DNA of 38,529 bases, taken from Bacteroidota bacterium. Its GTDB lineage: Bacteria > Bacteroidota > Bacteroidia > CAIKAF01. The notes below the pieces were generated by a model. That model saw only the letters and a list, made by a program, of their open reading frames with translations, was not told the origin of the DNA and did not search any database. Position 1 is the first letter of the stretch. Each line of letters starts with the position of its first letter. A program made the translations under genes and the position numbers. Shown here one piece after another: positions 1 to 8,618 of this stretch. The stretch lies in contig VGMT01000004.1 of NCBI GenBank assembly GCA_016866335.1, positions 79,294 through 117,822 on the forward strand, read 5' to 3'.

Positions 1-1
1 T

Positions 2-946
2 TCTATAAACATTGAGGGAAACTTCCAATCCATTCCTTTCGCCAGGTTTACCGTGGCAGAAGCCGATGAATTTGATCGGTCCTTCCTGACCTTAAAACCC
101 TTCGTTGCGGTTTTCAATAGCTTGGATGCCGACCATTTGGATATTTATGGCACCGAAGAAGAACTTCGCAAGAATTACTTCTATTTTGCTGACACAGTTC
201 GAAAGGATGGATTTATCCTAACGGCACCAGGAATAGAAATTCCTCCGGTCCACCCCAGTATTTTTTCCTTTGGAACCGAAAATAGCCGCTGTTTTGCCCG
301 CAATATTCGATCTGCCGAAGGGAAGACCTACTTTACCCTGATTTATAATCAAGAAACCCAGGGAGATTTTCAATTGCCCATGTTGGGCCGCCATAATGTG
401 AATAATGCATTGGCTGCCTTGGCGGTTTGCTTGAAGTTGGGGGCATCTATATCAGATTTAAAATATGGACTTGCTCAGTTCAAAGGGGTTTTTAGGCGTA
501 TGCAATTGCATGTTTGCAGGCCTGAACACATCTATTATGATGATTATGCACATCATCCAACCGAAATTGATGCCGCTATACTTGCCCTTCGGGAGGCCTA
601 TCCGGGCCGACGTTTACTCGGAGTTTTTCAGCCACATTTGTTCAGCAGAACCCAAGATTTCTGGAGCGATTTTCAAAAAAGCTTGAGCGCTTTTGACGAA
701 CTCATTCTATTGGAAGTTTATCCCGCTCGCGAAAAGGCCATTTCAGGAGTTAGCAGCCTGGAATTGGGAAGAGGAATCTCAGGAATTAAAGTTCATAATG
801 CCACGCATAGTTCGCTAATGCTAACCTTAAAAACCATTTTACAAAAGGGAGATGTGGTTTTAAGTATTGGCGCCGGCGACATCGATAAGCATTGTTCTGA
901 AATGTCAAACCATTTAAACCAAATTCAGTATGCAGAGTTGGCTTAA
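2..946 (+). CDS. murC: UDP-N-acetylmuramate--L-alanine ligase (MurC), 5' end outside window
   Basis: MurC adds L-alanine to UDP-N-acetylmuramate in the cytoplasm, with ATP, as the first peptide step of peptidoglycan synthesis. The reading frame is open from base 2, so the N-terminal nucleotide-binding part lies upstream of the window. Visible are the central-domain stretch with EADEFDRSF and 'NSLDADHLDIYG', the 'GRHNVNNALAALAV' motif, and the C-terminal Mur ligase domain with 'YYDDYAHHPTEI' and 'FQPHLFSRT', which are typical of MurC. The GTG at 53 falls inside the conserved domain and is not the start. The gene overlaps ftsQ by 17 bp, so the two are probably cotranscribed in the division/cell-wall cluster. 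Confidence 0.95.
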   Translation, partial: SINIEGNFQSIPFARFTVAEADEFDRSFLTLKPFVAVFNSLDADHLDIYGTEEELRKNYFYFADTVRKDGFILTAPGIEIPPVHPSIFSFGTENSRCFARNIRSAEGKTYFTLIYNQETQGDFQLPMLGRHNVNNALAALAVCLKLGASISDLKYGLAQFKGVFRRMQLHVCRPEHIYYDDYAHHPTEIDAAILALREAYPGRRLLGVFQPHLFSRTQDFWSDFQKSLSAFDELILLEVYPAREKAISGVSSLELGRGISGIKVHNATHSSLMLTLKTILQKGDVVLSIGAGDIDKHCSEMSNHLNQIQYAELA

Positions 947-1742
947 ATGGGTCCGAATTTCGCTAGGGCTTGGCTCTATGCTGGCTCTTTTGGGACTGGC
1001 ACAATCTCAGTCGATTGCCCTTACAAAGGTGCCTGTGGTTGAATGGAACCAGAACGATACCCTTGAGCTTATCGATTACCCAACGGTGTTGACTTGGACG
1101 GACGGATTTGTGCAAAATGGAAGCCAATGGCCTCAAATTGATTCCATGGAAGAACGACTTCGCCGCCACCCTAGCGTGTACCGGGTCGAGGCATCGGTAG
1201 GAATTAACGGGAAAATTCGAATCCAAATAGACCAGCGAGACCCGCTGCTGCGGCTTATTGATTCGTTAGGTCATCAGCAATATTTAGATAAAACCAAGCA
1301 CTTAATGCCCGCAATGGTTGGAATTCCTGCTCGAATACCTATTGCAACCGGGCTAGGTAACCTTAGTGGTTTAGCCGAAGATTCAGCTTTGTTGGATGAA
1401 CTTATGGAACTTGCAAACCAACTTTATTCTGACCCATTCTGGTGGATTTTTACCGACCAAATTTCATTGCATCCAACCAAGGGCTTTGTGCTAAACCCCA
1501 AAATAGGGAAGCACCAGGTTGTTTTAGGCAAAGCCACTAAGTTGTCAGGTAAGCTGAAAAAACTCAAATTGTTCTATATGCACGGACTTCATCCCGCCGA
1601 TTGGGATGCTTATGCGACCATCGATGCACGATTTAAAGGACAAATTGTTTGTCAACCCTATTCCTTACCCCCTTTGCAAATAACTCAACCCCGCGATTCG
1701 CTTGCTACAGCAGATACAACATCCACAATACCCAATCCTTAA
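930..1742 (+). CDS. ftsQ: Cell division protein FtsQ-like
   Basis: FtsQ is a bitopic inner-membrane protein linking early and late divisome proteins. The 270-residue product has a short cytoplasmic N-terminus, one hydrophobic segment at about residues 8-28, and a periplasmic remainder. A region around residues 70-135 ('MEERLRRHPSVYRVEASVG' followed by 'QRDPLLRLID...YLD', then 'PARIPIATG') resembles the POTRA/FtsQ beta-domain of Bacteroidota FtsQ proteins. Overall similarity to proteobacterial FtsQ is low, as usual in the phylum, so the call also rests on position between murC and ftsA. It starts inside the 3' end of murC and ends 13 bp before ftsA. Confidence 0.85.
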   Translation: MQSWLKWVRISLGLGSMLALLGLAQSQSIALTKVPVVEWNQNDTLELIDYPTVLTWTDGFVQNGSQWPQIDSMEERLRRHPSVYRVEASVGINGKIRIQIDQRDPLLRLIDSLGHQQYLDKTKHLMPAMVGIPARIPIATGLGNLSGLAEDSALLDELMELANQLYSDPFWWIFTDQISLHPTKGFVLNPKIGKHQVVLGKATKLSGKLKKLKLFYMHGLHPADWDAYATIDARFKGQIVCQPYSLPPLQITQPRDSLATADTTSTIPNP

Positions 1743-1755
1743 ATAATTCTATTTT

Positions 1756-3081
1756 ATGAGACCTCAAAAAAATACCACCAATCCCGAACGCCTAACGGTT
1801 GGCCTAGACATAGGTACGACTAAAATTGTCATGATGATTGGCAAACTGAATGAACACAACAAAATTGAAATTGTCGGGTCTGCCACAACCCCATCTACCG
1901 GGGTTCAACAAGGCATGGTTACAAATATCGTACACACCATTCAGGCCATTAAAAAAGCAAAGGAACTTGCCGAAGATGCGGCACAGGTTGAAGTAGAACA
2001 AGTAATTGTAGGTATAGCAGGGCAGCATATTCGGAGTTATCATAACACCAGTGTGAAAATGCGGGGACAAGATGCCGATATTATTACTGAAGCCGATATC
2101 CATGACTTAACCTCGCAAATGCAAAGAATGGCCTTGGCCCCAGGGGAAAGCATCATCGATGTAATACCCCAAAATTTTGTGGTTGATGGACTGCCGGAAA
2201 TCAAAGACCCAATCGGCATGCAAGGAGCCCGCTTGGAAGGCAATTACCATATTATTACAGGGCAAGTTAATCCAGCTAAAAACATTTACCGCTGTGTTGA
2301 AGAGAGTGGAATGAAGGTTCTTGATTTGGTTTTAGAACCCCTCGCTTCATCTGAATCCGTGCTGACAGAAGAAGAAAAGGAGGCCGGGGTCGCTTTGGTT
2401 GATATAGGTGGCGGCACAACCGACATTGCCATTTTTCAAGACGGCATTATTCGACATACGGCCGTTATTCCATTTGGAGGAAACAGCATAACACGTGATA
2501 TTATGACAGGGTGTCAATTGCTTCAACGCTATGCCGAAATCCTTAAAATTAAACATGGCTATGCCATCCCTTCGCAAGAAATGCTAAATAGGGTTATTAC
2601 CATTCCAGGAGTTCAAGGAGGCGCTTCAAAAACCATCAGCATGGCAAATTTGGCAAGCGTCATCAAAGCCAGAATGGAAGAGATTCTGGAGTGTGTTCAT
2701 GTTGAAATACGAAACAGTGGTTTTGCTAGCCATTTAGGCGCTGGAATTGTTCTTACAGGCGGCGGATCCCAACTTCGCCATATTCGCCAGTTAACTTCTT
2801 ATGTAACTGGAATAGATGCCCGAATAGGTTTGCCCAACAGCCATGTCCATGGCGCCTCTGACGATGTGCTGGCACACCCAAAATATGCTACATCGGTGGG
2901 CCTAATGATGATGGGTTTTCGGAAGAAATACCAAATTAATCCAGAACCGGTTTTGACCGAAAAAGTCAAACAAAAATCAAAAGAGAAGGCTCCAGATTCC
3001 ATAAAGCCAAGCTTCCTTGATATCATAAAAAAACAAATCAATTCCATTTTGGAAGACGACACAAACGATACCATGAATTAA
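1756..3081 (+). CDS. ftsA: Cell division protein FtsA
   Basis: FtsA is an actin-like ATPase that tethers FtsZ filaments to the membrane and recruits later division proteins. The 441-residue product has the actin-fold phosphate-1 motif 'VGLDIGTTK' at residues 15-23, the phosphate-2 motif 'VDIGGGTTDIAIF', and the adenosine motif 'LTGGGSQL'. The SHS2 (1C) domain lies between the first two motifs. The C-terminal tail (about residues 390-441) is lysine-rich and ends in a segment that could be the membrane-targeting helix ('FLDIIKKQINSIL'). It lies 13 bp after ftsQ and 42 bp before ftsZ, the standard order of the cluster. Confidence 0.97.
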   Translation: MRPQKNTTNPERLTVGLDIGTTKIVMMIGKLNEHNKIEIVGSATTPSTGVQQGMVTNIVHTIQAIKKAKELAEDAAQVEVEQVIVGIAGQHIRSYHNTSVKMRGQDADIITEADIHDLTSQMQRMALAPGESIIDVIPQNFVVDGLPEIKDPIGMQGARLEGNYHIITGQVNPAKNIYRCVEESGMKVLDLVLEPLASSESVLTEEEKEAGVALVDIGGGTTDIAIFQDGIIRHTAVIPFGGNSITRDIMTGCQLLQRYAEILKIKHGYAIPSQEMLNRVITIPGVQGGASKTISMANLASVIKARMEEILECVHVEIRNSGFASHLGAGIVLTGGGSQLRHIRQLTSYVTGIDARIGLPNSHVHGASDDVLAHPKYATSVGLMMMGFRKKYQINPEPVLTEKVKQKSKEKAPDSIKPSFLDIIKKQINSILEDDTNDTMN

Positions 3082-3123
3082 ATCCATTAATAACCTAAGT
3101 AAAACAAAACAATACCCTATACC

Positions 3124-4629
3124 ATGAATTCAATTAATCAAGACGACATGTTTTCATTCGAAATGCCCCGCAAAGACAACGCCTCCATCATAAAAGTAAT
3201 TGGTGTTGGCGGTGGTGGTTCCAATGCAGTTAACCATATGTTCCGCCAGGGTATCACTGGAGTAGATTTTATGGTCTGCAACACCGACCACCAAGCCCTT
3301 AATACCAGCCCGGTACCCATTAAAATTCCATTAGGTCAAAATCTGACCGAAGGCCGCGGGGCAGGTTCTATCCCCGAAATCGGCCGTAAAGCGGCGATTG
3401 AAAGCATCGACGATATTCGTCAACACCTATCGGATAACACTAAAATGGTTTTTATTACCGCCGGATTGGGAGGGGGCACTGGCACAGGTGCGGCGCCGGT
3501 TATCGCCAAGCTCGCTAAGGAAATGGGTATCCTTACCGTGGGAATTGTAACCATTCCGTTTCAGTTCGAGGGCAAAAAAAGGGGCATGCACGCTACCTCG
3601 GGTCTTGAAGAAATTCGCAACAGTGTCGATACGCTTCTAATTATTTCAAACGACCGCCTGCGCGAGATCTATGGAAATTTGTCGTTAACCAATGCCTTTG
3701 GTAAGGCCGATGATATCTTAACCACCGCCGCCAAAGGAATTGCAGAAATTATTACGGTTCCTGGATACATAAACGTTGATTTTGAAGATGTGAAAACAGT
3801 AATGACCAACGGCGGAGCCGCAATTATGGGGGCTGCGATAACCGAAGGCGAAAACCGCGCTGCACTGGCTGCAGAACAGGTTTTAAACTCACCTTTGCTT
3901 GATGACTCAGACATCCATGGAGCAAAACACATTCTTCTGTATATCTCTTACGGCGAAAATGAACTTACCATGGACGAGGTAACCGAAATCAACGAATACG
4001 TCCAAGAAAAGGCCGGAATGAATGCCAATATGATTTGGGGTACGGGTCAAGATCAAACCTTAGGGCAGTCCATTCGAGTTACCCTAATTGCCACTGGTTT
4101 CAATAAGTCCGACTCAAGCAGTGTTTCTGAAACTCTCAACGTGGAGTTAGATACGAATTTTGAACCAAGTAAACCTCAAAATGAGTTTGAATTAGAACGC
4201 CTAGAAAGCCTTGAAGCTATTCCTGAAGCCCAGTCCAGTTTGGCCAACGAGCCATCTACCATTACCGTGGATTTGCTTGGCGATGAAAGCCCAAGGGAAT
4301 TAAACACATCCGAGTATACTTTGTACCAAAAGGAGGATGCCTTAGAAAAGCCTTTGGCTCCAATTTCTAGAGCCGAATCTCCAACCCCCAATAGCATTAC
4401 TGGAATGGGGCAGCGGCGCGAAATGCTCGAAAACATCACGGCCAAACTTCAAAATCCAGCAAGAATTGCCGAATTGGAGCAAAGCCCGGCCTACATGCGC
4501 AAAAAGGTAGAACTTGAACTTACTCCAACCATGGATGATCGCGTAGCATCAAAGTCAACCCTGTCGATGGATGGCGGTGAAATTCGTTTGCGCGACAACA
4601 ACTCCTTTCTCCACGACAGCGTAGATTAA
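3124..4629 (+). CDS. ftsZ: Cell division protein FtsZ
   Basis: FtsZ is the tubulin-like GTPase that forms the cytokinetic ring. The 501-residue product has the N-terminal glycine motif '[10 protein letters not shown]' (residues 27-36) and the tubulin signature 'GLGGGTGTG' (114-122), followed by the T7-loop region '[11 protein letters not shown]'. After the GTPase core (ending near residue 330) comes a long, acidic, low-complexity linker and a conserved C-terminus with '[11 protein letters not shown]' and a final '[10 protein letters not shown]'. That tail is typical of Bacteroidota FtsZ and probably binds FtsA or other partners. The total length is longer than E. coli FtsZ (383) because of this linker. 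Nothing in the core is missing. Confidence 0.98.
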   Translation: MNSINQDDMFSFEMPRKDNASIIKVIGVGGGGSNAVNHMFRQGITGVDFMVCNTDHQALNTSPVPIKIPLGQNLTEGRGAGSIPEIGRKAAIESIDDIRQHLSDNTKMVFITAGLGGGTGTGAAPVIAKLAKEMGILTVGIVTIPFQFEGKKRGMHATSGLEEIRNSVDTLLIISNDRLREIYGNLSLTNAFGKADDILTTAAKGIAEIITVPGYINVDFEDVKTVMTNGGAAIMGAAITEGENRAALAAEQVLNSPLLDDSDIHGAKHILLYISYGENELTMDEVTEINEYVQEKAGMNANMIWGTGQDQTLGQSIRVTLIATGFNKSDSSSVSETLNVELDTNFEPSKPQNEFELERLESLEAIPEAQSSLANEPSTITVDLLGDESPRELNTSEYTLYQKEDALEKPLAPISRAESPTPNSITGMGQRREMLENITAKLQNPARIAELEQSPAYMRKKVELELTPTMDDRVASKSTLSMDGGEIRLRDNNSFLHDSVD

Positions 4630-4667
4630 TTGCATTCGATTTAGGATTCAAAATTCGGCAGCAACCT

Positions 4668-4700
4668 TAGCAATTCCAGTATTGTTCATTAGAATTGCTA
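4668..4700 (+). terminator. Possible hairpin terminator after ftsZ
   Basis: A 9-bp perfect inverted repeat, TAGCAATTC (4668-4676) and GAATTGCTA (4692-4700), has a 15-nt loop and lies 39 bp after the ftsZ stop. No clear T-run follows, so it may be a processing or partial termination site. Its right arm overlaps the TATATTTG box in front of the tRNA gene. Confidence 0.35.
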
Positions 4701-4706
4701 TATTTG
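4699..4706 (+). promoter_or_regulatory. -7 promoter box for tRNA-His
   Basis: TATATTTG matches the Bacteroidota -7 consensus TAnnTTTG and lies 27 nt before the tRNA. I see no TTTG about 19 nt upstream, so only the -7 element is supported. A small CCCGA/TCGGG hairpin follows at about 4710-4722. Confidence 0.5.
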
Positions 4707-4733
4707 CTTCCCGATTTTCGGGTTCTTTAACAT

Positions 4734-4808
4734 GGAGGGCATAGTTCAGTCGGTTAGAACGTCAGATTGTGGTTCTGAAGGTCGTGGGTTCGAATCCCAT
4801 TGTCCTCC
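4734..4808 (+). tRNA. tRNA-His (anticodon GTG)
   Basis: The cloverleaf can be drawn in full. The acceptor stem is GAGGGCA (4735-4741) paired with TGTCCTC (4801-4807), with one G-T pair. There is a D-stem GTTC/GAAC, an anticodon stem TCAGA/TCTGA with loop TTGTGGT (anticodon GTG), and a T-arm GTGGG-TTCGAAT-CCCAT. An extra G at 4734 opposite C at 4808 is the G-1:C73 identity pair specific to tRNA-His. The 3' CCA is not encoded (the sequence is CCT), so it must be added by nucleotidyltransferase. Confidence 0.95.
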
Positions 4809-4827
4809 CTACTTTTTACCCAGGCAC

Positions 4828-5715
4828 TTATCCCCTTTTCAGGGTGGTAACTACGCCTAATGGCAAGAGTTTTCCGAATTTGTCCCCTAGGCACAATTCC
4901 GAAGTTTCAACCACGTCCCCCTCTAAGGCATGTTGCCGCATCAAATTGTACATTAATACAGATGAGAACCCCAGGGAATAGGTGTTGACCAGCAAAAATG
5001 CCTCAGAATCATCCAACAAGGCAACCGCTTTTTCGACCAATGCATTAATTTGTTTTTCAAGGACCCAAGATTCCCCATTTGGCCCGTGTCCATAGGCAGG
5101 GGGATCCATCACGATACATTGGTATTTTTTACCCCTTCTAAGTTCTCTACTTAAAAAGGTTGGGGCATCCTCTACCATCCAACGGATACCATCCATTTTT
5201 GATAGTTCTAGGTTGGTGGCTGCCCAGGTTACAACCTGTTTGATGGAATCTAGGTGGGTTACCTGAGCCTTCGAAGCCCGGGCGGCTAAACTTGCACCAC
5301 CTGTATATGCAAAGGCGTTTAAGACGTTTTTTTCAGGCGATTTCATGGCCGACAATTCCTCATCAATCCGCTCCCAGTTCAAGCATTGCTCGGGAAAAAT
5401 CCCCAAATGCTTGAATTTGGTCCTAGCCAATTGAAAGGTTAAGGTTTTTCCCCTTGACAAGGAATACGCTAAGGTCCACCGATCAGGACTTGGTTTTAGT
5501 TCAATCCATTTTCCATCCCGTGGACTACTCCCAATAAATCGAACATGCGCCTGCTTTTCCCATTCAGCCTCCGAAAGATCTTTTTTCCAAATGGCCTGAG
5601 GCTCTGGCCGTATGGTTATTACGCTCCCAAAACGCTCCAACTTCTCAAAGCCTCCTGTGTCTATAAGCTCGTACTCCTTCCAGCCTCTGCTAATCTGTAC
5701 GGGGATATTATTCAT
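4828..5715 (-). CDS. Class I SAM-dependent rRNA/RNA methyltransferase (RlmI/RlmK-like)
   Basis: The 295-residue protein resembles the SAM-dependent methyltransferase family related to the catalytic part of RlmI/RlmK 23S rRNA methylases. The N-terminal third is a small beta-rich domain. A Rossmann methyltransferase domain follows, with motif I 'NAFAYTGGASLAAR', an acidic strand end ('THLDS'), and the catalytic-type 'VMDPPAYGHG'. This last motif is the DPP(A/S) variant seen in m5C and m2G base methyltransferases. The exact RNA target cannot be told from sequence. Its start overlaps the stop of the upstream thioesterase gene by 4 bp (ATGA type), so the two form an operon. The stop lies 19 bp from the convergent tRNA. 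Confidence 0.85.
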   Translation of the reverse strand: MNNIPVQISRGWKEYELIDTGGFEKLERFGSVITIRPEPQAIWKKDLSEAEWEKQAHVRFIGSSPRDGKWIELKPSPDRWTLAYSLSRGKTLTFQLARTKFKHLGIFPEQCLNWERIDEELSAMKSPEKNVLNAFAYTGGASLAARASKAQVTHLDSIKQVVTWAATNLELSKMDGIRWMVEDAPTFLSRELRRGKKYQCIVMDPPAYGHGPNGESWVLEKQINALVEKAVALLDDSEAFLLVNTYSLGFSSVLMYNLMRQHALEGDVVETSELCLGDKFGKLLPLGVVTTLKRG

Positions 5716-6155
5716 GCTTTTTTTAATGCGCGAACGTAAAGTGTTAACCTAGATTCAGCAACAGTTTGCCCGCTTTCCGTTTCCATAGTTATGTTCCATA
5801 CCTGCAAGGTGTTGCCTAACTTAGCAGGACGGGCAATGCCAATTACAGGCCCCCTTCTTTCGGGAATTGCTTTTATGTGGGTAATGTCCAAATTGACACC
5901 TAAGCATGCATGGGTTTCTGGATTTACGGTCAAATAAGCCGCTATACTTCCTAATGATTCTGCCAATGCCGCCGATGCGCCTCCGTGAAGCAATCGAGCA
6001 GGTTGAACGGTGTAATGTTCTACCGGCATCTGACCCCTAAGGTAATCCTCGCCTACCTCAATCACCTCTATTTTTAGATGCTCCATTAGGGTGTTTTTGC
6101 ATAGAGAATTAATATCCTCCAACGAAGGGGTTTTAAACCAAATTTGCATGCCCAA
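5712..6155 (-). CDS. Hotdog-fold thioesterase, PaaI/MenI (YdiI) type
   Basis: The 147-residue protein aligns along its full length with the YdiI/MenI branch of PaaI-like hotdog thioesterases: 'QPARLLHGGASAALAESLGS' is the diagnostic segment, with H57, G58 and the general base E66. Members hydrolyse acyl-CoA thioesters. MenI acts on 1,4-dihydroxy-2-naphthoyl-CoA in menaquinone synthesis, but no menaquinone genes are nearby, so the substrate is not assigned. The start used gives the usual N-terminus ('IWFKTPSLEDIN...'). It is first in a two-gene operon with the methyltransferase and is transcribed divergently from the metal-binding remnant at 6253. Confidence 0.85.
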   Translation of the reverse strand: MGMQIWFKTPSLEDINSLCKNTLMEHLKIEVIEVGEDYLRGQMPVEHYTVQPARLLHGGASAALAESLGSIAAYLTVNPETHACLGVNLDITHIKAIPERRGPVIGIARPAKLGNTLQVWNITMETESGQTVAESRLTLYVRALKKA

Positions 6156-6240
6156 AGGTAGTAAGGAAAAACAGAAGGCCCTCCCAAATATTAAATTTGA
6201 TTTACCTTCTTGTATCTAAATCTTTTGTTTAAATGCCCCG

Positions 6241-6248
6241 TACTTTTG
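6241..6248 (+). promoter_or_regulatory. -7 box 4 nt upstream of the ATG at 6253
   Basis: TACTTTTG matches TAnnTTTG and is followed by only four bases (TGCT) before the ATG. Transcription would begin at or next to the start codon. No -33 TTTG is seen at 19 nt; one lies at 6224-6227 with a 13-nt spacer, which is too short. Confidence 0.45.
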
Positions 6249-6252
6249 TGCT

Positions 6253-6486
6253 ATGGAGTATCAACTAAAAATCAAGGGAATGAACTGTACGGCCTGTGCA
6301 GCTGCTGTTGAAGCTGCTTTATTGAAATGCCAAGGCGTCGAGCAGGTAAATGTATCTTATGCCTTAGAAGAAGCTAGAATTCAGGTCAATACACCAGAGG
6401 CTATTCCCTTAGCTCTTGCCGCCGTTACCATGGCATTAAGTTCTATCTTGGTTGTGTTGAATAGTTTGCGCTTATCCTTTTCTTAA
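6253..6486 (+). pseudogene. Remnant of a CopA-type copper ATPase: N-terminal HMA piece joined to the last membrane helix
   Basis: This 77-codon frame opens like a heavy-metal-associated (HMA) domain, with the metal site GMNCTAC (C12 and C15). After about residue 48 it abruptly becomes 'ALAAVTMALSSILVVLNSLRL', which resembles the final transmembrane helix and C-terminal end of Cu+-translocating P1B-type ATPases. Everything between is absent: the rest of the HMA domain, the TGE, CPC and DKTGT motifs, and five or more membrane helices. The frame is kept across the junction. The simplest reading is an in-frame internal deletion of about 2 kb in a copA gene. A real small membrane-anchored copper-binding protein is the alternative. 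The last 15 bp overlap the convergent DUF983 gene. Confidence 0.7.
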
Positions 6487-6897
6487 ATCCGGGAAATCCG
6501 CATTTTCTCCCAAGGCACGTTCTTCTGGGCTTTTATAGCGAAAGAAGAAATTCATCCATATGGACCTGGACAACCTAAAAACAATAGGGAAACTCAACAC
6601 AATACTGCCACCAATCGCCGTAAAATATATCCATTCCTCCTCCCAACTAAAAAAGGGCAAGAGCATCACGAAAACAGCAATAGCTATAGCCGTGGTTAAA
6701 GCATAACTCACATATCCAGCACCAAAATAAAATCCGGGTTCAGGTTGATAGTTAAACCCACATCTGGAGCAATTTCCATGCATTTAAAGCGCTGCAGATG
6801 GTTTGAATATATTGTTCCCATTGAAAATGGGGCCTTCGTGGCAGCGAGGGCAACGCATATTCACGATGGAGTACATTCGGGAGCCTAGGGTAAACAT
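6472..6897 (-). pseudogene. DUF983 membrane protein gene interrupted by an in-frame TAA
   Basis: DUF983 proteins are small Bacteroidota/Alphaproteobacteria membrane proteins with two zinc-ribbon-like CxxC knuckles and two helices. From the ATG at 6897 the first 37 codons encode the expected N-terminus, including 'GSRMYSIV' and the first knuckle CPRC. Codon 38 (6786-6784) is TAA. In the same frame the rest follows at once with ATG at 6783, the second knuckle CSRC, 'PEPGFYFGAGYVSYAL', and two hydrophobic segments. Family members usually have 'LKMH' at this point, so a single AAA-to-TAA change would explain the break. Reinitiation at the TAAATG is possible and would give a 103-residue product lacking the first knuckle. 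Function unknown. Confidence 0.75.
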
Positions 6898-6901
6898 AGG
6901 G

Positions 6902-6909
6902 CAAAGATA
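6902..6909 (-). promoter_or_regulatory. -7 box 4 nt upstream of the DUF983 ATG at 6897
   Basis: On the minus strand TATCTTTG matches TAnnTTTG and is separated from the ATG by four bases (CCCT), as at 6241, 16786 and 33801. It supports 6897 as the original start of the interrupted DUF983 gene. Confidence 0.45.
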
Positions 6910-6966
6910 CTCAGCCTGACATCATCGGTCGTGATTTTTGTCACGGATTCACATAAAATAATAGGC

Positions 6967-6993
6967 AAAAAAAACCGCGACTTAGCGCGGTTT
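6967..6993 (-). terminator. Rho-independent terminator of gldJ
   Basis: Read on the minus strand this is AAACCGCG-CTAAGT-CGCGGTTT followed directly by a run of T: an 8-bp perfect GC-centred stem with a 6-nt loop and eight Ts. It starts 6 bp after the gldJ stop. Confidence 0.85.
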
Positions 6994-6998
6994 AAAAT

Positions 6999-8552
6999 TT
7001 AGTTGCTTCGCTTGTCTGGTTTAGCATATTGGCTTCCAGCTCGGTGAACATAACGATTGTGTTTTGCTATACCCATCGGAGGGCCAATTCTATCCATTGC
7101 ACAGCGAAAGCCAATCCACTCGGTTGACGATTGTTCATCAAGAAATCTCCGTGTACCAGGAACCATCCAATAGGCAGGGTCTTTCCAAGATCCCCCCTTA
7201 ATTACCCGTGCTTGGTTATTAATTAGAGTTGCGTTGCTGTAATCGTACATGGCATTCGTTCCCGAAACCGAATCGGCATAGCTGGCATCATTGTAATACA
7301 AAGAAGATACAACGTCGCCATCCTCATAATCCAAATAATTGGCGCGCTTATAGTTTCTGCGCATGGCGGCGTCGTCTTTGGTTACGTCCACAAACTGAAT
7401 CCGACCTAAAGAATCTTTTTCAGACAAGAATCCCTCATCATCCAACAATTTCTTTTTAAATACGTTTCCACGGAATGGACGGAACTCGTCAAAATCCATC
7501 AACGACAATGGCCTGTATACGTCCATTACCCATTCAGAAACGTTGCCCGCCATATGGTAAAGGCCAAAATCATTAGGCCAATAATAATAAATTGGTGCCG
7601 TGGCATCGGCCATATCGTTCAAACGCCCAGCGCTTCCCATGTAATCACCGCGTCCACGACGGAAGTTCGCTAAGAAATCTCCTTTAAATTTTTCGTTGGG
7701 GTTGCGAGAAATGTGACCGCTCCAAGGATACAGGCGCCTTTCTTTAATGATTTCACGGTCGGTCGAAGGATCGGTATTTCCTACCAAGGCCAAAGCTGCA
7801 TATTCCCATTCTGCTTCTGTTGGAAGACGGAATTTGGGCAACAGCAATCCGTCTTCAATACGAACCTTACGTTGTTCACCTGTGAATATATCAACAGGTT
7901 GAAATTTCTTTTTGTTGTTCAGCCCCAATTCATACTGACCAGCTAAGTAGGCTTCTGTATTGAAATTCTCTTCTGCCAATTGTTCTTGGGGGTGCCAAAC
8001 CATGATTTTTTCTCGAACCATAATCATTTCATTGGTCCGATCCGTGCGCCATGCACAGTAATCGTTTGCCTGAATCCAACTTACTCCAACTACAGGGTAA
8101 TAATTGTACGCAGGATGACGCAAATAATTCTCCACGTAGTTGTCGAAAAATCCCATCTTTGACCGCCATACTAAGGTGTCAGGCAATGCTTTTTTCAATA
8201 CCTCAGGATAATCTTCTCCAAAAACACGCTGAACCCAATGCAAATATTCCCGGTAGGCAACGTTGGCCACTTCAGCCTCGTCCATATAAAAGGACGAAAC
8301 AGTAACCCGTCGTGGCATGTTGTCGTGCTCAAAAAGCACATCCTGTTCAACCTGACCCATAACGAACGTTCCCCCTTCAATTAAAACCAAGCCAGGCCCA
8401 GTTTCTTGTTCAATATAAGGTGGAACTTCAAAACCTCCGTTTCGGGCATCGTTGTAGGCCCAACCGGTGGTGGAAGAAATTTGTTGGTCTTTGCAAGACG
8501 CAAAAGCCGCAACAAGTACGGCTAAAAATCCAACTTTGGTTATCTTTTTCAT
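6999..8552 (-). CDS. gldJ: Gliding motility lipoprotein GldJ (SUMF1/FGE-like)
   Basis: GldJ is an outer-membrane-associated lipoprotein needed for gliding and for stability of the type IX secretion machinery. The 517-residue product has a lipoprotein signal with lipobox AFASC (C20). The mature N-terminus is 'TTGWAYND..NGGFE', followed by a sulfatase-modifying-factor-like domain ('LIEGGTFVMGQVEQDV', 'VTVSSFYMDEAEVAN', 'RLPTEAEWEYAA', 'MAGNVSEWVMDVY', 'IKGGSWKDPAYWM', 'WIGFRCAMD'). The TGWxYND start distinguishes GldJ from its paralogue GldK/PorK. The domain is probably structural here rather than catalytic. It follows the porP/sprF-like gene on the same strand with its own promoter and a strong terminator. 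In Flavobacteriia gldJ usually neighbours porU and porV, as here. Confidence 0.9.
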   Translation of the reverse strand: MKKITKVGFLAVLVAAFASCKDQQISSTTGWAYNDARNGGFEVPPYIEQETGPGLVLIEGGTFVMGQVEQDVLFEHDNMPRRVTVSSFYMDEAEVANVAYREYLHWVQRVFGEDYPEVLKKALPDTLVWRSKMGFFDNYVENYLRHPAYNYYPVVGVSWIQANDYCAWRTDRTNEMIMVREKIMVWHPQEQLAEENFNTEAYLAGQYELGLNNKKKFQPVDIFTGEQRKVRIEDGLLLPKFRLPTEAEWEYAALALVGNTDPSTDREIIKERRLYPWSGHISRNPNEKFKGDFLANFRRGRGDYMGSAGRLNDMADATAPIYYYWPNDFGLYHMAGNVSEWVMDVYRPLSLMDFDEFRPFRGNVFKKKLLDDEGFLSEKDSLGRIQFVDVTKDDAAMRRNYKRANYLDYEDGDVVSSLYYNDASYADSVSGTNAMYDYSNATLINNQARVIKGGSWKDPAYWMVPGTRRFLDEQSSTEWIGFRCAMDRIGPPMGIAKHNRYVHRAGSQYAKPDKRSN

Positions 8553-8586
8553 GCCAAGGCAGTTTAACGCGAATTTAAAAGTAGAA

Positions 8587-8617
8587 CGAAAGTACGAAAG
8601 ATTATTGTATGTCCAAG
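8587..8617 (-). promoter_or_regulatory. Promoter of gldJ
   Basis: On the minus strand CTTG (8617-8614), a spacer of exactly 19 nt and TACTTTCG (8594-8587) fit the Bacteroidota -33/-7 pattern TTTG-N19-TAnnTTTG with one mismatch in each box. The site lies in the 66-bp gap between the porP-like stop and the gldJ start. Confidence 0.55.
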
Positions 8618-8618
8618 T

